Shown here: positions 1-7,186 of the stretch, piece after piece | How positions within the stretch are numbered: position 1 is the first letter of the stretch | Layout: the number at the start of each line of letters is the position of its first letter | Assembly: GCA_021784255.1 (NCBI GenBank) | Contig: JAJXSZ010000030.1 | Span: 1-17,173 of the forward strand | Reading direction: 5' to 3' | DNA from: Pseudomonadota bacterium | GTDB taxonomy: Bacteria > Pseudomonadota > Alphaproteobacteria > Acetobacterales > Acetobacteraceae | Length of the DNA stretch: 17,173 nt | Translations under genes and position numbers: made by a program | Notes under the pieces: model-generated | Database searches by the model: none | The model's input: only the letters and a program-made list of their open reading frames with translations | What the model was told of the DNA's origin: nothing

Positions 1-1536
1 GAAGCGGTCGGCCATCGCAGCGGGACCGATCGGCACGGTCTCGGAAAGGATGTCGCGCGTCAGCACGAAGCCGCCGACATGCTGGGAGAGATGGCGCGGA
101 AAGCCGACGATCTCGCGTGCCAGAGCTACGGTGCGCGCCAGTGGCGGGCTCGCAGGGTCGAGTCCGATAGCCATCAGCCGTTCGTCCGGCCAGGCCACGT
201 CGCCGTGATTCCAGCTTTCGGTGGACAGCGCTGCCGTCGTGTCTGCCGACAAGCCCATCACCTTGCCTACCTCGCGCGCCGCGCGCCGGGAGCGGAAATG
301 GATCACCGTCGCCGCGATCGCCGCGTGGTCGTGGCCATAACGGTTGTAGATATACTGGATCACTTCCTCGCGCCGTTCGTGCTCGAAGTCGATGTCGATA
401 TCCGGCGGTTCGCGCCGCTCGGCGGAGATGAAGCGCTCGAACAGCAGCTCGATCCGGGTGGGATCGACGGCGGTGATACCGAGGGCGTAACAAACTGCGG
501 AATTGGCGGCGGAGCCGCGACCCTGGCAGAGAATGCCGCGGTGGCGCGCGAAGCGCACGATGTCGTGGACGGTCAGGAAATAGCGCGCATAGCCGAGTTC
601 GGCGATGACGGCGAGCTCCTTTTCCAGGGTCACGCGCACCTTCGCCGGCACGCCCTGCGGCCAGCGCTTCACCGTCCCTTCCCAGGCCAGGGTCGCGAGA
701 TGTCCGTCTGCGGTGCAGCCCTGCGGCACCGGTTCGTCGGGATATTCGTAGGCGAGCTGGTCGAGCGTGAAGCGGCAGGAATCGGCGACCTGCATCGTCC
801 GTTCGATCGCCTCGGGGTATGCTGAGAAAAGGCGCACCATTTCCCCGGGTGGCTTGAGGTGCCGCTCGGCATGCGCCGCGAGCAGCAGGCCGGCCTGTTC
901 CAGCGTCTTGTTCTCGCGGATGCAGGCGAGTACGTCGGCGAGCGGCCGACGCTCGGGGGCGTGCATCAGAATATCGCCGGTCGCGAGCAGGGGAATGCCG
1001 AAGCCAGCGAGGTGACGCAGCCGGCGCGCATCGTCGTCGCGCCAAAGCCGGACCGCGGCGAGCGAGAGATCGGCGCCGAACAGTTTCCGTAACGGGTTCG
1101 GATCAAATGTCCTGCCCGCCGCCAGGATGTCGGGGGGCGGGATCAGGATCGCGGCCTGGCCCTTCGCCGCGGCCTCGAGGTCGGCGAGGAACAGCGTGCA
1201 TTCGCTCTTGCGTGCTCTCTTGCGTCCCTGGGCCTTGCCGCGCGAGAGCAGGGCGGTGAGCCTGCCCCAGGCGGCGCGATCCTTCGGCAGCAGCACGAGG
1301 TCGGGTGTCGCGTCGGCAAAGACCAGCCGTGCCCCAGGCAGGATGCGCGGTGCTCCGGGCCCCAGCTCGCGGGCGGCGGCATGGGCGCGCACCACGCCGG
1401 CGACCGTGTTGCGGTCGGCGATGCCCAGCGCGCCGATGCCGAGTTCCGCCCCGCGTGCCACCAGCTCCCCGGCATGGCTCGCTCCGCGCAGGAAGGAGAA
1501 GGCGGTCGCAGCGACAAGTTCGGCATAGGCTGCCAT
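1..1536 (-). CDS. dnaE2: Error-prone DNA polymerase DnaE2 (N-terminal 512 residues; 3' end beyond the left edge)
   Basis: DnaE2 is the C-family polymerase that does translesion synthesis with ImuA and ImuB after DNA damage. The ATG at 1536 opens a frame that stays open to base 1. The protein starts MAAYAELVAATAFSFLRGAS, typical of the DnaE2 PHP domain (about residues 1-210). The polymerase palm follows, with a GRGSAANS motif near residues 337-345 and catalytic-type aspartates D379, D381 and D383 in PPDIDIDFEHERREEV, the family signature. Full DnaE2 proteins are about 1,050-1,100 residues, so roughly half is missing through the window edge, not through mutation; no frameshift is seen. The gene starts 7 bases after the imuB stop, so it is almost certainly co-transcribed with imuAB under the LexA-controlled promoter upstream of imuA. 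The family call is very secure. Confidence 0.97.
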   Translation of the reverse strand, partial: MAAYAELVAATAFSFLRGASHAGELVARGAELGIGALGIADRNTVAGVVRAHAAARELGPGAPRILPGARLVFADATPDLVLLPKDRAAWGRLTALLSRGKAQGRKRARKSECTLFLADLEAAAKGQAAILIPPPDILAAGRTFDPNPLRKLFGADLSLAAVRLWRDDDARRLRHLAGFGIPLLATGDILMHAPERRPLADVLACIRENKTLEQAGLLLAAHAERHLKPPGEMVRLFSAYPEAIERTMQVADSCRFTLDQLAYEYPDEPVPQGCTADGHLATLAWEGTVKRWPQGVPAKVRVTLEKELAVIAELGYARYFLTVHDIVRFARHRGILCQGRGSAANSAVCYALGITAVDPTRIELLFERFISAERREPPDIDIDFEHERREEVIQYIYNRYGHDHAAIAATVIHFRSRRAAREVGKVMGLSADTTAALSTESWNHGDVAWPDERLMAIGLDPASPPLARTVALAREIVGFPRHLSQHVGGFVLTRDILSETVPIGPAAMADRF

Positions 1537-1543
1537 CGCCGCC

Positions 1544-3043
1544 TCACGCGAAGAATCCGTGCAGAAACCAGCGCGGCGGACGCGCTGCCCCATGCAACCC
1601 GGCGCGGAACAGCCAGCAGCGGGTGCCGTCTGTCGTCTCGATACGATAATAATCGCGTAGCCGGTCCGGGGCTGCGCCGTCGCGCCACCATTCCGCGGCG
1701 ATGCGTTCCGGCCCGCTCGCTGCGCGCACGAGATGGAGCCGGCCCTGCCAGCGGAAATGCAGCGGCGGCGAATCCGGCACCGGGGCCATCACCAGCACCG
1801 GTTGCGGCCGTGCCAGCAGGCGCAGCGGGCGCGGCGTCGCGGGGGCCTGCCAGGACGATACCTCGATCGGCGGCGCCTGTCCGAGGCTGCGTTCCGGCAC
1901 ATGGCTCGCCCGCGGCGCCGGCCGCCACAACCGCCCCCGCCCCAACCGGACCGTGAGCGAGTCCGCCAGTGCGGCGAGGTCGGCGGCGCGCGCCCCGTGG
2001 CCGAGCAGCGCCTGGTGCGGCGCCAGATTCTCCATCGCTTCCGCGACAAACCGTATCGTTTCGATCCCGAGTCCAGGGTCGAGCCCGTCGAGCTGCATCG
2101 CGAACAGACGTGCGAGACGGGGGGCGTCGCGCATCGGCCGCGCGGTGCCGACGGCGAGGGGGACGGTGGAGCCGTCGGTGCGCCGGAAGGTCGCGGTGAA
2201 ACGCAGCCCGCCGAGGCTGGCGGCGGCAAGGCGCGCGCACAGACGCCCGGCGAGAAGCTCCAGCGCATGCTCGAAGGCCGGGGCCGTCGCCGCCGGCTCG
2301 GCGAAATCCAACCGTTCCTCCCAGCTCGACGCCGGCGGCGGCCAGGCGATGGCCTCTTCTTCCCAGCCCAGCGCCTGGCCCAGCCGGCGCACCACCTCTG
2401 CCCCATAGCGTGCGGTCAGCGCGGCGCGGGGGATGCGCGCCAGGATCGCAACCTCCCGCAGCCCGACGCGGCGCAGCCCCGCGACGACGCATGGCGACAG
2501 GCGCAGCAGGGCCGGCGAGAGCCGTGCCAGCGCCATGGCCTCGCCGCCGGGCGAGCAGATGCACCGTTCCGGTCCATCCGGCGCATGCGCGAGCGCCCAG
2601 GCGGTGCCGGTGGTGCCGGCCAGCGCCAGCCGTGCGGGGATCGCGAGCCAGGCGGCGATCGCCGCCAGCATCGCCGCCTCGTCCGGCCAGAGCGCGGCAC
2701 AGCCGGTGAGGTCGAGCCACAGCCCGTCCGGCGGGTCGGCGGCGGCCATCGGGGTGAAGCGCATCGCCGCCTGCGCCAGGCCCTCCAGCGCTTCCCGCTC
2801 CGCCGCCGGGTCCGCCGGCAGCGCGTCGAGTGCTGGCAGGATGGCCCGTGCCTCGGCCAGGGGCTGGCCTTCGTGGAGGCCCGGTGCGGGTGGCCAGATC
2901 GCGGCGAGGCGGCGCACGCCACGCTCGCTCGCGACGGTAACGCGCAGGTGAGGGACGCGCGCCCTATCCGGCGGCGCGGGCCCGCGATCCAGCCGCGTCA
3001 GCGCCCAGGCCGGCAGCCAGGCGTAAAGCAGGCGCCGCATCAT
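1544..3043 (-). CDS. imuB: ImuB, Y-family-like mutagenesis accessory protein
   Basis: ImuB is a catalytically dead Y-family polymerase relative that links DnaE2 and ImuA to the replication clamp. The start chosen is the ATG at 3043 (MMRRLLYAWLPAW), preceded by GGAGGAGAGG; an in-frame extension to 3316 exists but overlaps imuA and reads as noise. It gives 499 residues, normal for the family. The Y-family acidic motifs are absent: the N-terminus reads YAWLPAWALTRLDR where a polymerase has D-x-D, and PPDGLWLDLTGCA (about 105-116) replaces the SIDE-type motif. The C-terminus, with RDYYRIET, CWLFRAGLHG and RWFLHGFFA, is the conserved ImuB tail. I did not find a clean QLxLF clamp motif; HQALLG in the middle is a poor candidate. 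The reading frame overlaps imuA by 80 bases and stops 7 bases before dnaE2. Confidence 0.96.
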   Translation of the reverse strand: MMRRLLYAWLPAWALTRLDRGPAPPDRARVPHLRVTVASERGVRRLAAIWPPAPGLHEGQPLAEARAILPALDALPADPAAEREALEGLAQAAMRFTPMAAADPPDGLWLDLTGCAALWPDEAAMLAAIAAWLAIPARLALAGTTGTAWALAHAPDGPERCICSPGGEAMALARLSPALLRLSPCVVAGLRRVGLREVAILARIPRAALTARYGAEVVRRLGQALGWEEEAIAWPPPASSWEERLDFAEPAATAPAFEHALELLAGRLCARLAAASLGGLRFTATFRRTDGSTVPLAVGTARPMRDAPRLARLFAMQLDGLDPGLGIETIRFVAEAMENLAPHQALLGHGARAADLAALADSLTVRLGRGRLWRPAPRASHVPERSLGQAPPIEVSSWQAPATPRPLRLLARPQPVLVMAPVPDSPPLHFRWQGRLHLVRAASGPERIAAEWWRDGAAPDRLRDYYRIETTDGTRCWLFRAGLHGAARPPRWFLHGFFA

Positions 3044-3743
3044 CCTCTCCTCCCGGCTCCACCAGCCATTCCCCCTCGGCACCGCCGCGGGCCGCGAGCA
3101 GGCGCAGGTGCCAGCACGGCTCACCCGGCTCGCCGTGCTGGCCCTTGCTGGGCGCCGGCGCGATGCACCAGCGCGTGAAGGCCGCAGCGCAATCCTCCCG
3201 GCCCGCTCCATCCTCCCGGCCCGCCCACACCCGGCGCAGCAGAAGGAACCCCATGGCGCCCTGGTCGAGGCAGGCCATGGACAGCCGCCGTCCCCCCAGG
3301 CTTCCCGCCGATCCACGCCTTCCTGTCGCGGCGATCCTGTCGATCCCGATTTCGCCCACCGTCGTCACCCCGGCGCGCAACCCCGCCTCCATCGCCGCAA
3401 GGCCCGCCCGGTCGTCCGCCGGAGCCGCGAGCAGCAATCGCGCGGGATCGAGCCCGAAGCGGATCAGGCCGGCGGGGAACAGGTCCGCGTGCGGCGAGAT
3501 CCACAGCACCGGCCCCGCCAGCCGCCCGAGGATGCAGGCCACGAACCCGGCGCCCACGCCGGATGCCCCGGCCGCCAGCCCCGTTTCCGCGACGGCGTGC
3601 AGCGCGCCCAGCGCCAGCCCGCCGCCCAGTGCCGCGTCCAGCGCAGCAGGGCCGAGCGAGAGCCGCCCGTGGCGGGCCAGTGGCGGCAAGGCGGCGCGCA
3701 GCCCGGCGAGCGCAGTGGCGGTGAGGGGTGGGTTTCGGGGCAT
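2964..3743 (-). CDS. imuA: ImuA, RecA/SulA-like mutagenesis accessory protein
   Basis: First gene of the damage-inducible mutasome operon. ImuA is a degenerate RecA-like protein that interacts with ImuB and RecA and is needed for DnaE2-dependent mutagenesis. The 259-residue product has LGGGLALGALHAVAE (about 39-53), VLWISPHADLFPAGLIRFGLDP (79-100) and ACLDQGAMGFLLLRR (157-171), all typical of ImuA. The C-terminal part has TRWCIAPAPSKG and GEWLVEPGG. Two small insertions stand out: a GRR-x-GRR segment near 141-153, and a repeated AGRED (about residues 174-184) encoded by a 15-base direct repeat. The ATG at 3743 lies only 4 bases from the LexA box and has no clear ribosome-binding site, so the mRNA may have a very short or no leader. 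Its 3' end overlaps imuB by 80 bases. Confidence 0.93.
   Translation of the reverse strand: MPRNPPLTATALAGLRAALPPLARHGRLSLGPAALDAALGGGLALGALHAVAETGLAAGASGVGAGFVACILGRLAGPVLWISPHADLFPAGLIRFGLDPARLLLAAPADDRAGLAAMEAGLRAGVTTVGEIGIDRIAATGRRGSAGSLGGRRLSMACLDQGAMGFLLLRRVWAGREDGAGREDCAAAFTRWCIAPAPSKGQHGEPGEPCWHLRLLAARGGAEGEWLVEPGGEDDAAPALRLAAGLGADAAGSRARAAG
3192..3224. repeat. 15-base direct repeat, 18-base period, inside imuA
   Basis: ATCCTCCCGGCCCGC occurs at 3192-3206 and again at 3210-3224. On the coding strand each copy specifies AGRED, so the change is in frame and adds six residues. It looks like a recent slipped-strand duplication in a variable loop. Confidence 0.9.
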
Positions 3744-3747
3744 TTAT

Positions 3748-3762
3748 GTTCACGCTTCGTTC
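3748..3762. promoter_or_regulatory. LexA box (GTTC-N7-GTTC) of the imuA-imuB-dnaE2 operon
   Basis: GTTCACGCTTCGTTC on the plus strand (GAAC-N7-GAAC on the coding strand) matches the alphaproteobacterial LexA direct-repeat operator exactly. It ends 4 bases upstream of the imuA start codon, so bound LexA would cover the likely transcription start and block initiation. This placement fits the known SOS control of this cassette in alphaproteobacteria. Confidence 0.9.
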
Positions 3763-3765
3763 TCA

Positions 3766-3794
3766 TCGATTCCCGAACCACCTCTCCGAGTCAA
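3766..3794 (-). promoter_or_regulatory. Candidate sigma70 promoter of imuA
   Basis: On the minus strand TTGACT (3794-3789) fits a -35 element. Seventeen to eighteen bases later comes AATCGA/ATCGAT (about 3771-3766), a weak -10 candidate. The implied transcription start falls in the LexA box. The -35 is good and the -10 is poor, so the exact promoter is uncertain. Confidence 0.5.
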
Positions 3795-3816
3795 GCGTTC
3801 CCGACTCGGCCGCGCC

Positions 3817-4536
3817 TCAGGCTCCTGGCAATCCGGCCCGCTGCAGAAACACGGGCGTCTGGCGCGTCACCCGGCGCCCGGCCAGGAATGCCGCCAGCGC
3901 GCCGGGGGCCACCAGGGCCAGCTCGCCGTATTCTCCGTTGCCACCGGCATGCGCCGCCCGCACCGTGGCGGCATCCACGCCGAGCCGGGCCATGATGCCG
4001 ATATCGCAGACATGGCTGCCGTCATGCTCCACGACACCGAGCACGCGCAGTTCCGCCACGCTGGTCGCCGGCAGCCCCAGCTCCTCCCTGAGTTCGCGCA
4101 GGAATTGGCCGCGCCAGTCCAGCGTGCCGTCCGTCCGCGCGGCCCCAGGGTCGAGGCTGCCGGCCGGGGGCAGCTGCCATTCCCCGGGTTGATAGACCGC
4201 ATTGTCCGGCCGCCGGCCGAGCACGACGAAACCATCGCCGACCAGCACGCCGCCCACCGCCGTCGGCCGTACGCCGAGGGCGGCGAACAACGCCGGCTCG
4301 CGCATCTGCGCGACGGCGCGGCGGAACTCCGTCCAGTGCCCGGCGATGCCGTCCGCGCCGATCGCATCGGCACTGAATACGTCGCCGTTGAAAAGCGTGG
4401 GATCGCGGGCGCATGCCGCCTGCCAGTGCCGTTCCACCGCCGCGTCCACCTCCGCCGGCAGCATCGGGCGGGAGCGGACGATGCGCAGCAGCGGGGCCGG
4501 CGGCAGCGGGTGGAAGCGGGCAGCGTCGTGGCTCAC
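3817..4536 (-). CDS. Nudix-like hydrolase
   Basis: The 239-residue product probably belongs to the Nudix superfamily, which cleaves nucleoside diphosphates linked to another moiety; the substrate cannot be read here. The second half of the Nudix box is intact: RELREELGL at residues 147-155 fits REUXEEXGU. It follows PGEWQLPPAGSLD (117-129), which matches the strand and turn before the box. The first half is unusual: the usual G-x5-E spacing is replaced by an acidic, Gly-rich loop with no glutamate at the standard place. The start chosen is GTG at 4536 (VSHDAARFHPLPPAP); an in-frame upstream ATG at 4737 would run through the divergent neighbour and give a low-complexity N-terminus. It lies 73 bases upstream of imuA on the same strand, but imuA has its own promoter. 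Confidence 0.8.
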   Translation of the reverse strand: MSHDAARFHPLPPAPLLRIVRSRPMLPAEVDAAVERHWQAACARDPTLFNGDVFSADAIGADGIAGHWTEFRRAVAQMREPALFAALGVRPTAVGGVLVGDGFVVLGRRPDNAVYQPGEWQLPPAGSLDPGAARTDGTLDWRGQFLRELREELGLPATSVAELRVLGVVEHDGSHVCDIGIMARLGVDAATVRAAHAGGNGEYGELALVAPGALAAFLAGRRVTRQTPVFLQRAGLPGA

Positions 4537-4582
4537 GCGGATTCTTCTCGCCTTGCTCGCGGCTCCGAGGCAAGCTCGGCCG

Positions 4583-5326
4583 GTGCGATGGCTTGTCCTG
4601 CTGCTGGCCGGCCTCGCCGTCGCGGCGCCCGCCGCGGCGCAGGTGACACCTGCCGCCGTGGGACCTGTCGCGGGCCTGCGGCCGGAGCCGGTGGACGTGG
4701 TGCTGGTGCTGCTCAGCGACGTCTCGGGCTCGGTCAATGACGGCGAGTTCCACCTCGAGAAGCAGGGCTATCGCGCTGCCTTCGCCGATCCCGGTGTGGT
4801 CGCGGCGATCCGTTCGGGGATGCGGGGGCGCATCGCGGTCGCCTATGTGGAGTTCGCCGGCGCCCGCCAGCAGCACGTCGTGGTCGGCTGGACGGTGCTC
4901 GCCCGCGGGCGCGACGCGCGTGCCTTCGGCGAGGCGGTCGCGACGGCGCCGCGCAGCTTCGCCGGGCGCACGTCGATCAGTGACGGGATCCTCGCCGCCC
5001 TGGCACTGCTGCGCCGTGCGCCGTTCGTGGCACCGCGCCGGGTGATCGATGTTTGCGGCGATGGCGCCAATAATTCTGGCCCCGCCATCGCCGCGGCGCA
5101 CGCGGCAGCGGCGCGGGCACGGGTCGCGATCAACGCGATCGCTATCATCAACAAATGGCCGGAAGGCTATCTCTATGGCGCGTACCGGGTGCCTGGCGGC
5201 CTCACCCGCTACTTCCGCGACCAGGTGATCGGCGGGCCGGGCAGCTTCGTGGTCGAGGCAAAGGATTTCGCGAGCTTCGCCGAGGCGATGCGGCGCAAGC
5301 TGCGCCAGGAGATCGCCGGGCGCTGA
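4583..5326 (+). CDS. Exported DUF1194 von Willebrand factor A-like protein
   Basis: The 247-residue product has a signal peptide (RWLVLLLAGLAVAAPAAAQ, residues 2-20, cleavage after AAAQ), so it should act in the periplasm. The rest is a VWA-type domain of the DUF1194 family. The MIDAS metal site is visible as D46-x-S48-x-S50 in LLSDVSGSV, with T130 in AGRTSISDGI and D160 in IDVCGDGANNSG. Such domains bind partners through a divalent metal; the partner and process are unknown. The GTG start at 4583 follows CGAGG and puts the hydrophobic segment at the very N-terminus; TTG at 4553 is an alternative. The start lies 46 bases from the divergent Nudix start, so the two may share a control region. 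The length is normal for DUF1194. Confidence 0.85.
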   Translation: MRWLVLLLAGLAVAAPAAAQVTPAAVGPVAGLRPEPVDVVLVLLSDVSGSVNDGEFHLEKQGYRAAFADPGVVAAIRSGMRGRIAVAYVEFAGARQQHVVVGWTVLARGRDARAFGEAVATAPRSFAGRTSISDGILAALALLRRAPFVAPRRVIDVCGDGANNSGPAIAAAHAAAARARVAINAIAIINKWPEGYLYGAYRVPGGLTRYFRDQVIGGPGSFVVEAKDFASFAEAMRRKLRQEIAGR

Positions 5327-5402
5327 ACGCGAGGCGGCGCGGGGGTTGAGGCGATGCTGCCGCGCGCGCAGGATCACGGCTCGATGAAGGGGAGAATCCG
5401 GA

Positions 5403-6341
5403 ATGGAAATGCGCAATCTCGGCGCGAGCGGGCTGCGTGTCTCGGCGGTGGGGCTCGGGTGCAACAATTTCGGCGGTCGCATCGACCTCGCGGCAACGCG
5501 CGCGGTGATCCATGCCGCGATCGATGCCGGCATCACGCTGTTCGACACGGCCGATGTGTACGGCGAGCGCGGCGGCTCGGAGAGCGCGATGGGCCAGGTC
5601 ATCGACGCCTCGATGCGCAAGCGCATCGTGCTGGCGACGAAGTTCGGCATGCCCATGGCGGATGACGGCGAGCACCAGGGTGGCTCGCGCGCCTGGATCA
5701 TGCGCGCGGTGGAGGACAGCCTGTCGCGCCTCAAGACCGACTGGATCGACCTCTACCAGCTGCACCAGCCGGACCCGCGCACGCCGCTTGCCGAGACGCT
5801 GCGCGCACTCGACGATCTCGTGCGCGCCGGCAAGGTACGCTATGTCGGCGTCTCCAACATGCCGGCCTGGCAGGTCGTGGAGGCGAACGCGGTCGCGCGC
5901 GCGATGGGGCTTTCCGCTTTCGTTTCGTGCCAGGACGAATATTCGTTGCTGGTACGCAAGGCGCAGGCCGAGCTGATACCGATGATGCGCGCGCACGGAC
6001 TCGGGTTGCTGCCCTATTTTCCGCTGGCCTCGGGCCTGCTCACCGGCAAGTACCGGCGCAACGCACCGCTGCCGGAAGGGGCCAGGCTAGCCAAGACACA
6101 GCGTCTGGCAGACCGGTATCTAACCGAAACGAACTGGGCATGTGCGGAGAAGCTGGCCGATTATGCCGAGGCGCAGGGGCGCAGCCTGCTCGACCTCGCC
6201 TTTGCCTGGCTCCTCGCCAGGGCTCCGGTGGCGAGCGTCATCGCCGGGGCGACGAAGCCCGAACAGGTGCGCCAGAACGTTGCTGCCGGTGGCTGGGCGC
6301 TCGACGCCGCGGTCGTGGCCGCGGTCGACGCGCTGCTCTGA
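5403..6341 (+). CDS. Aldo/keto reductase
   Basis: The 312-residue product is an NAD(P)H-dependent oxidoreductase with a TIM-barrel fold. The full catalytic tetrad is present: D48 and Y53 in FDTADVYGERGG, K80 in LATKFG and H121 in LYQLHQPDP. The C-terminal cofactor loop SVIAGATKPEQVRQN (about 278-292) is typical of the subfamily that includes YhdN/Tas-type and potassium-channel beta-like reductases. The start is supported by AAGGGGAGA about eight bases upstream. The substrate is unknown. The gene follows the DUF1194 gene after 76 bases on the same strand and is convergent with marR. No damage to the frame is seen. Confidence 0.97.
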   Translation: MEMRNLGASGLRVSAVGLGCNNFGGRIDLAATRAVIHAAIDAGITLFDTADVYGERGGSESAMGQVIDASMRKRIVLATKFGMPMADDGEHQGGSRAWIMRAVEDSLSRLKTDWIDLYQLHQPDPRTPLAETLRALDDLVRAGKVRYVGVSNMPAWQVVEANAVARAMGLSAFVSCQDEYSLLVRKAQAELIPMMRAHGLGLLPYFPLASGLLTGKYRRNAPLPEGARLAKTQRLADRYLTETNWACAEKLADYAEAQGRSLLDLAFAWLLARAPVASVIAGATKPEQVRQNVAAGGWALDAAVVAAVDALL

Positions 6342-6363
6342 GGCTCGACGGGAACAGAAACGT

Positions 6364-6416
6364 CGCGAGGGCCACCGGACCCTGGCCGCCGGGCCTTGGG
6401 CCATGGGGCCCTCGCG
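6364..6416. terminator. Inverted repeat between convergent genes, possible bidirectional terminator
   Basis: CGCGAGGGCC (6364-6373) and GGCCCTCGCG (6407-6416) are perfect 10-base inverted repeats separated by 33 GC-rich bases. They lie between the ends of the aldo/keto reductase and marR. No T-run follows, so classic intrinsic termination is not shown; the structure is real but its role is a guess. Confidence 0.35.
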
Positions 6417-6493
6417 GATGCCGGCCACGCTTCCCTCCAGGCGAGGAGCGTGGCCTGTGACTTATTTGTCGCGCTAGATGTGCACGCTGTTGC

Positions 6494-6871
6494 TTACTTG
6501 CCGCGGGCCGGCTTCTTCGCCGGCTTGTTGCTGGCCGCCACTGCCGCGGTGAGCAGGCGCTTGAGCTCGGCAAGAAGAGCCTCACCCTTGCGCGTGCGGG
6601 TCACCAGCACACTGCGGCGATCGGCCGGATCGGCGGCGCGCTTGGCGAAGCCGAGATCGGTCAAACGGTCGAGCGAACGCGTGATCGCCGGCTTGGAGAC
6701 ATCGAGCCGCGCGGCGAGGCCACGCACTGTGTGCGGACCGTCTTCCAGATAGCAGATCAGGAAGACGACCAATTGGCGAGCCGAGAGATCTGGTCCCTCG
6801 CGACGCACCATTCCCAGGATCGCGTCGCGGAGTACGCCCGGCAGTTTGTCGGGCAGAACGGCAGAAGCCAT
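6494..6871 (-). CDS. MarR-family transcriptional regulator
   Basis: The 125-residue protein is a winged-helix DNA-binding regulator that should act as a dimer. The helix-turn-helix is TVRGLAARLDVSKPAITRSLDRLTDLGF (about 48-75), and the wing is DPADRRSVLVTRTRKG (81-96), the standard MarR DxxDRR signature. The C-terminus is short and ends in a Lys/Pro/Ala tail (SNKPAKKPARGK), which may add non-specific DNA contact. The ATG at 6871 follows AAGGAGA at good spacing. The protein is slightly shorter than typical MarR members (about 140-150). Palindromes in the upstream region (6913-6968) are candidate operators for autoregulation. Neighbours are the convergent aldo/keto reductase and the divergent methyltransferase; which it controls is unknown. 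Confidence 0.9.
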   Translation of the reverse strand: MASAVLPDKLPGVLRDAILGMVRREGPDLSARQLVVFLICYLEDGPHTVRGLAARLDVSKPAITRSLDRLTDLGFAKRAADPADRRSVLVTRTRKGEALLAELKRLLTAAVAASNKPAKKPARGK

Positions 6872-6912
6872 CGGTGTCTCCTTATGGGCTCAGTTTCGAG
6901 GAATGTATCAGA

Positions 6913-6931
6913 TTTCGTCCCGACAACGAAA
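6913..6931. promoter_or_regulatory. Palindrome TTTCGT-N7-ACGAAA upstream of marR
   Basis: TTTCGT (6913-6918) and ACGAAA (6926-6931) form a perfect 6-base inverted repeat with a 7-base spacer, 42-60 bases upstream of the marR start. Size and position suit a dimer-binding operator, for example for MarR itself. No experiment or comparison backs this. Confidence 0.45.
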
Positions 6932-6941
6932 GGGCATCGTT

Positions 6942-6968
6942 ACATTTTTCGATCAAAAATGTTTTGAT
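6942..6968. promoter_or_regulatory. Two overlapping palindromes upstream of marR
   Basis: ACATTTTT (6942-6949) and AAAAATGT (6955-6962) form a perfect 8-base inverted repeat around CGATC. Its right arm overlaps a second one: ATCAAAA (6952-6958) and TTTTGAT (6962-6968) around ATG. Overlapping dyads in an AT-rich patch of a GC-rich genome suggest binding of one or two regulator dimers. MarR is the nearest candidate, 71 bases away. Confidence 0.5.
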
Positions 6969-7186
6969 GCAATCACGATCTCCCAAGTGGAAGCCGTAAC
7001 GGTATGATTCTGCGATAAATCCACTGCAGCGAATTGCCTGGGCGCAAAATGCGCCGCGGCGACCGGACGCCTCTCTTCGCAGTTGCGGCACGGCCACGGC
7101 GCCTGGTGCGCCCCCCTGGAGTCCGGGCCGCGGCTGCGCCATCCTCGCCCGATGCCGCCGTCACTCGTCACGCTTGCCGCACCGCC

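Larger units (their letters stand above)
6872..7186. other. Divergent intergenic control region (marR / methyltransferase)
   Basis: This 315-base stretch has no credible gene. Its marR-proximal part (about 6890-7020) is clearly richer in A+T than the surroundings and contains the palindromes listed separately. A further perfect inverted repeat, GGCGCA-AAA-TGCGCC, lies at 7041-7055. An open frame runs from 7034 into the methyltransferase, but its first 51 residues are Arg/Ala/Pro-rich with no family likeness, so I treat it as non-coding. I cannot place a convincing -35/-10 pair for either gene. Confidence 0.7.

Noticed and set aside
1733..3178. 481-residue open frame on the plus strand opposite imuB
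   Set aside because: Arg/Gly-rich composition with no family likeness; it is the antisense shadow of imuB in very GC-rich DNA.
3145..4740. 531-residue plus-strand open frame across imuA and the Nudix gene
   Set aside because: Crosses two clear genes and their promoter in antisense and has no recognisable domain.
4022..5734. 570-residue minus-strand open frame across Nudix, DUF1194 and the aldo/keto reductase
   Set aside because: Runs antisense through genes with clear catalytic motifs; low-complexity Arg/Ala composition.
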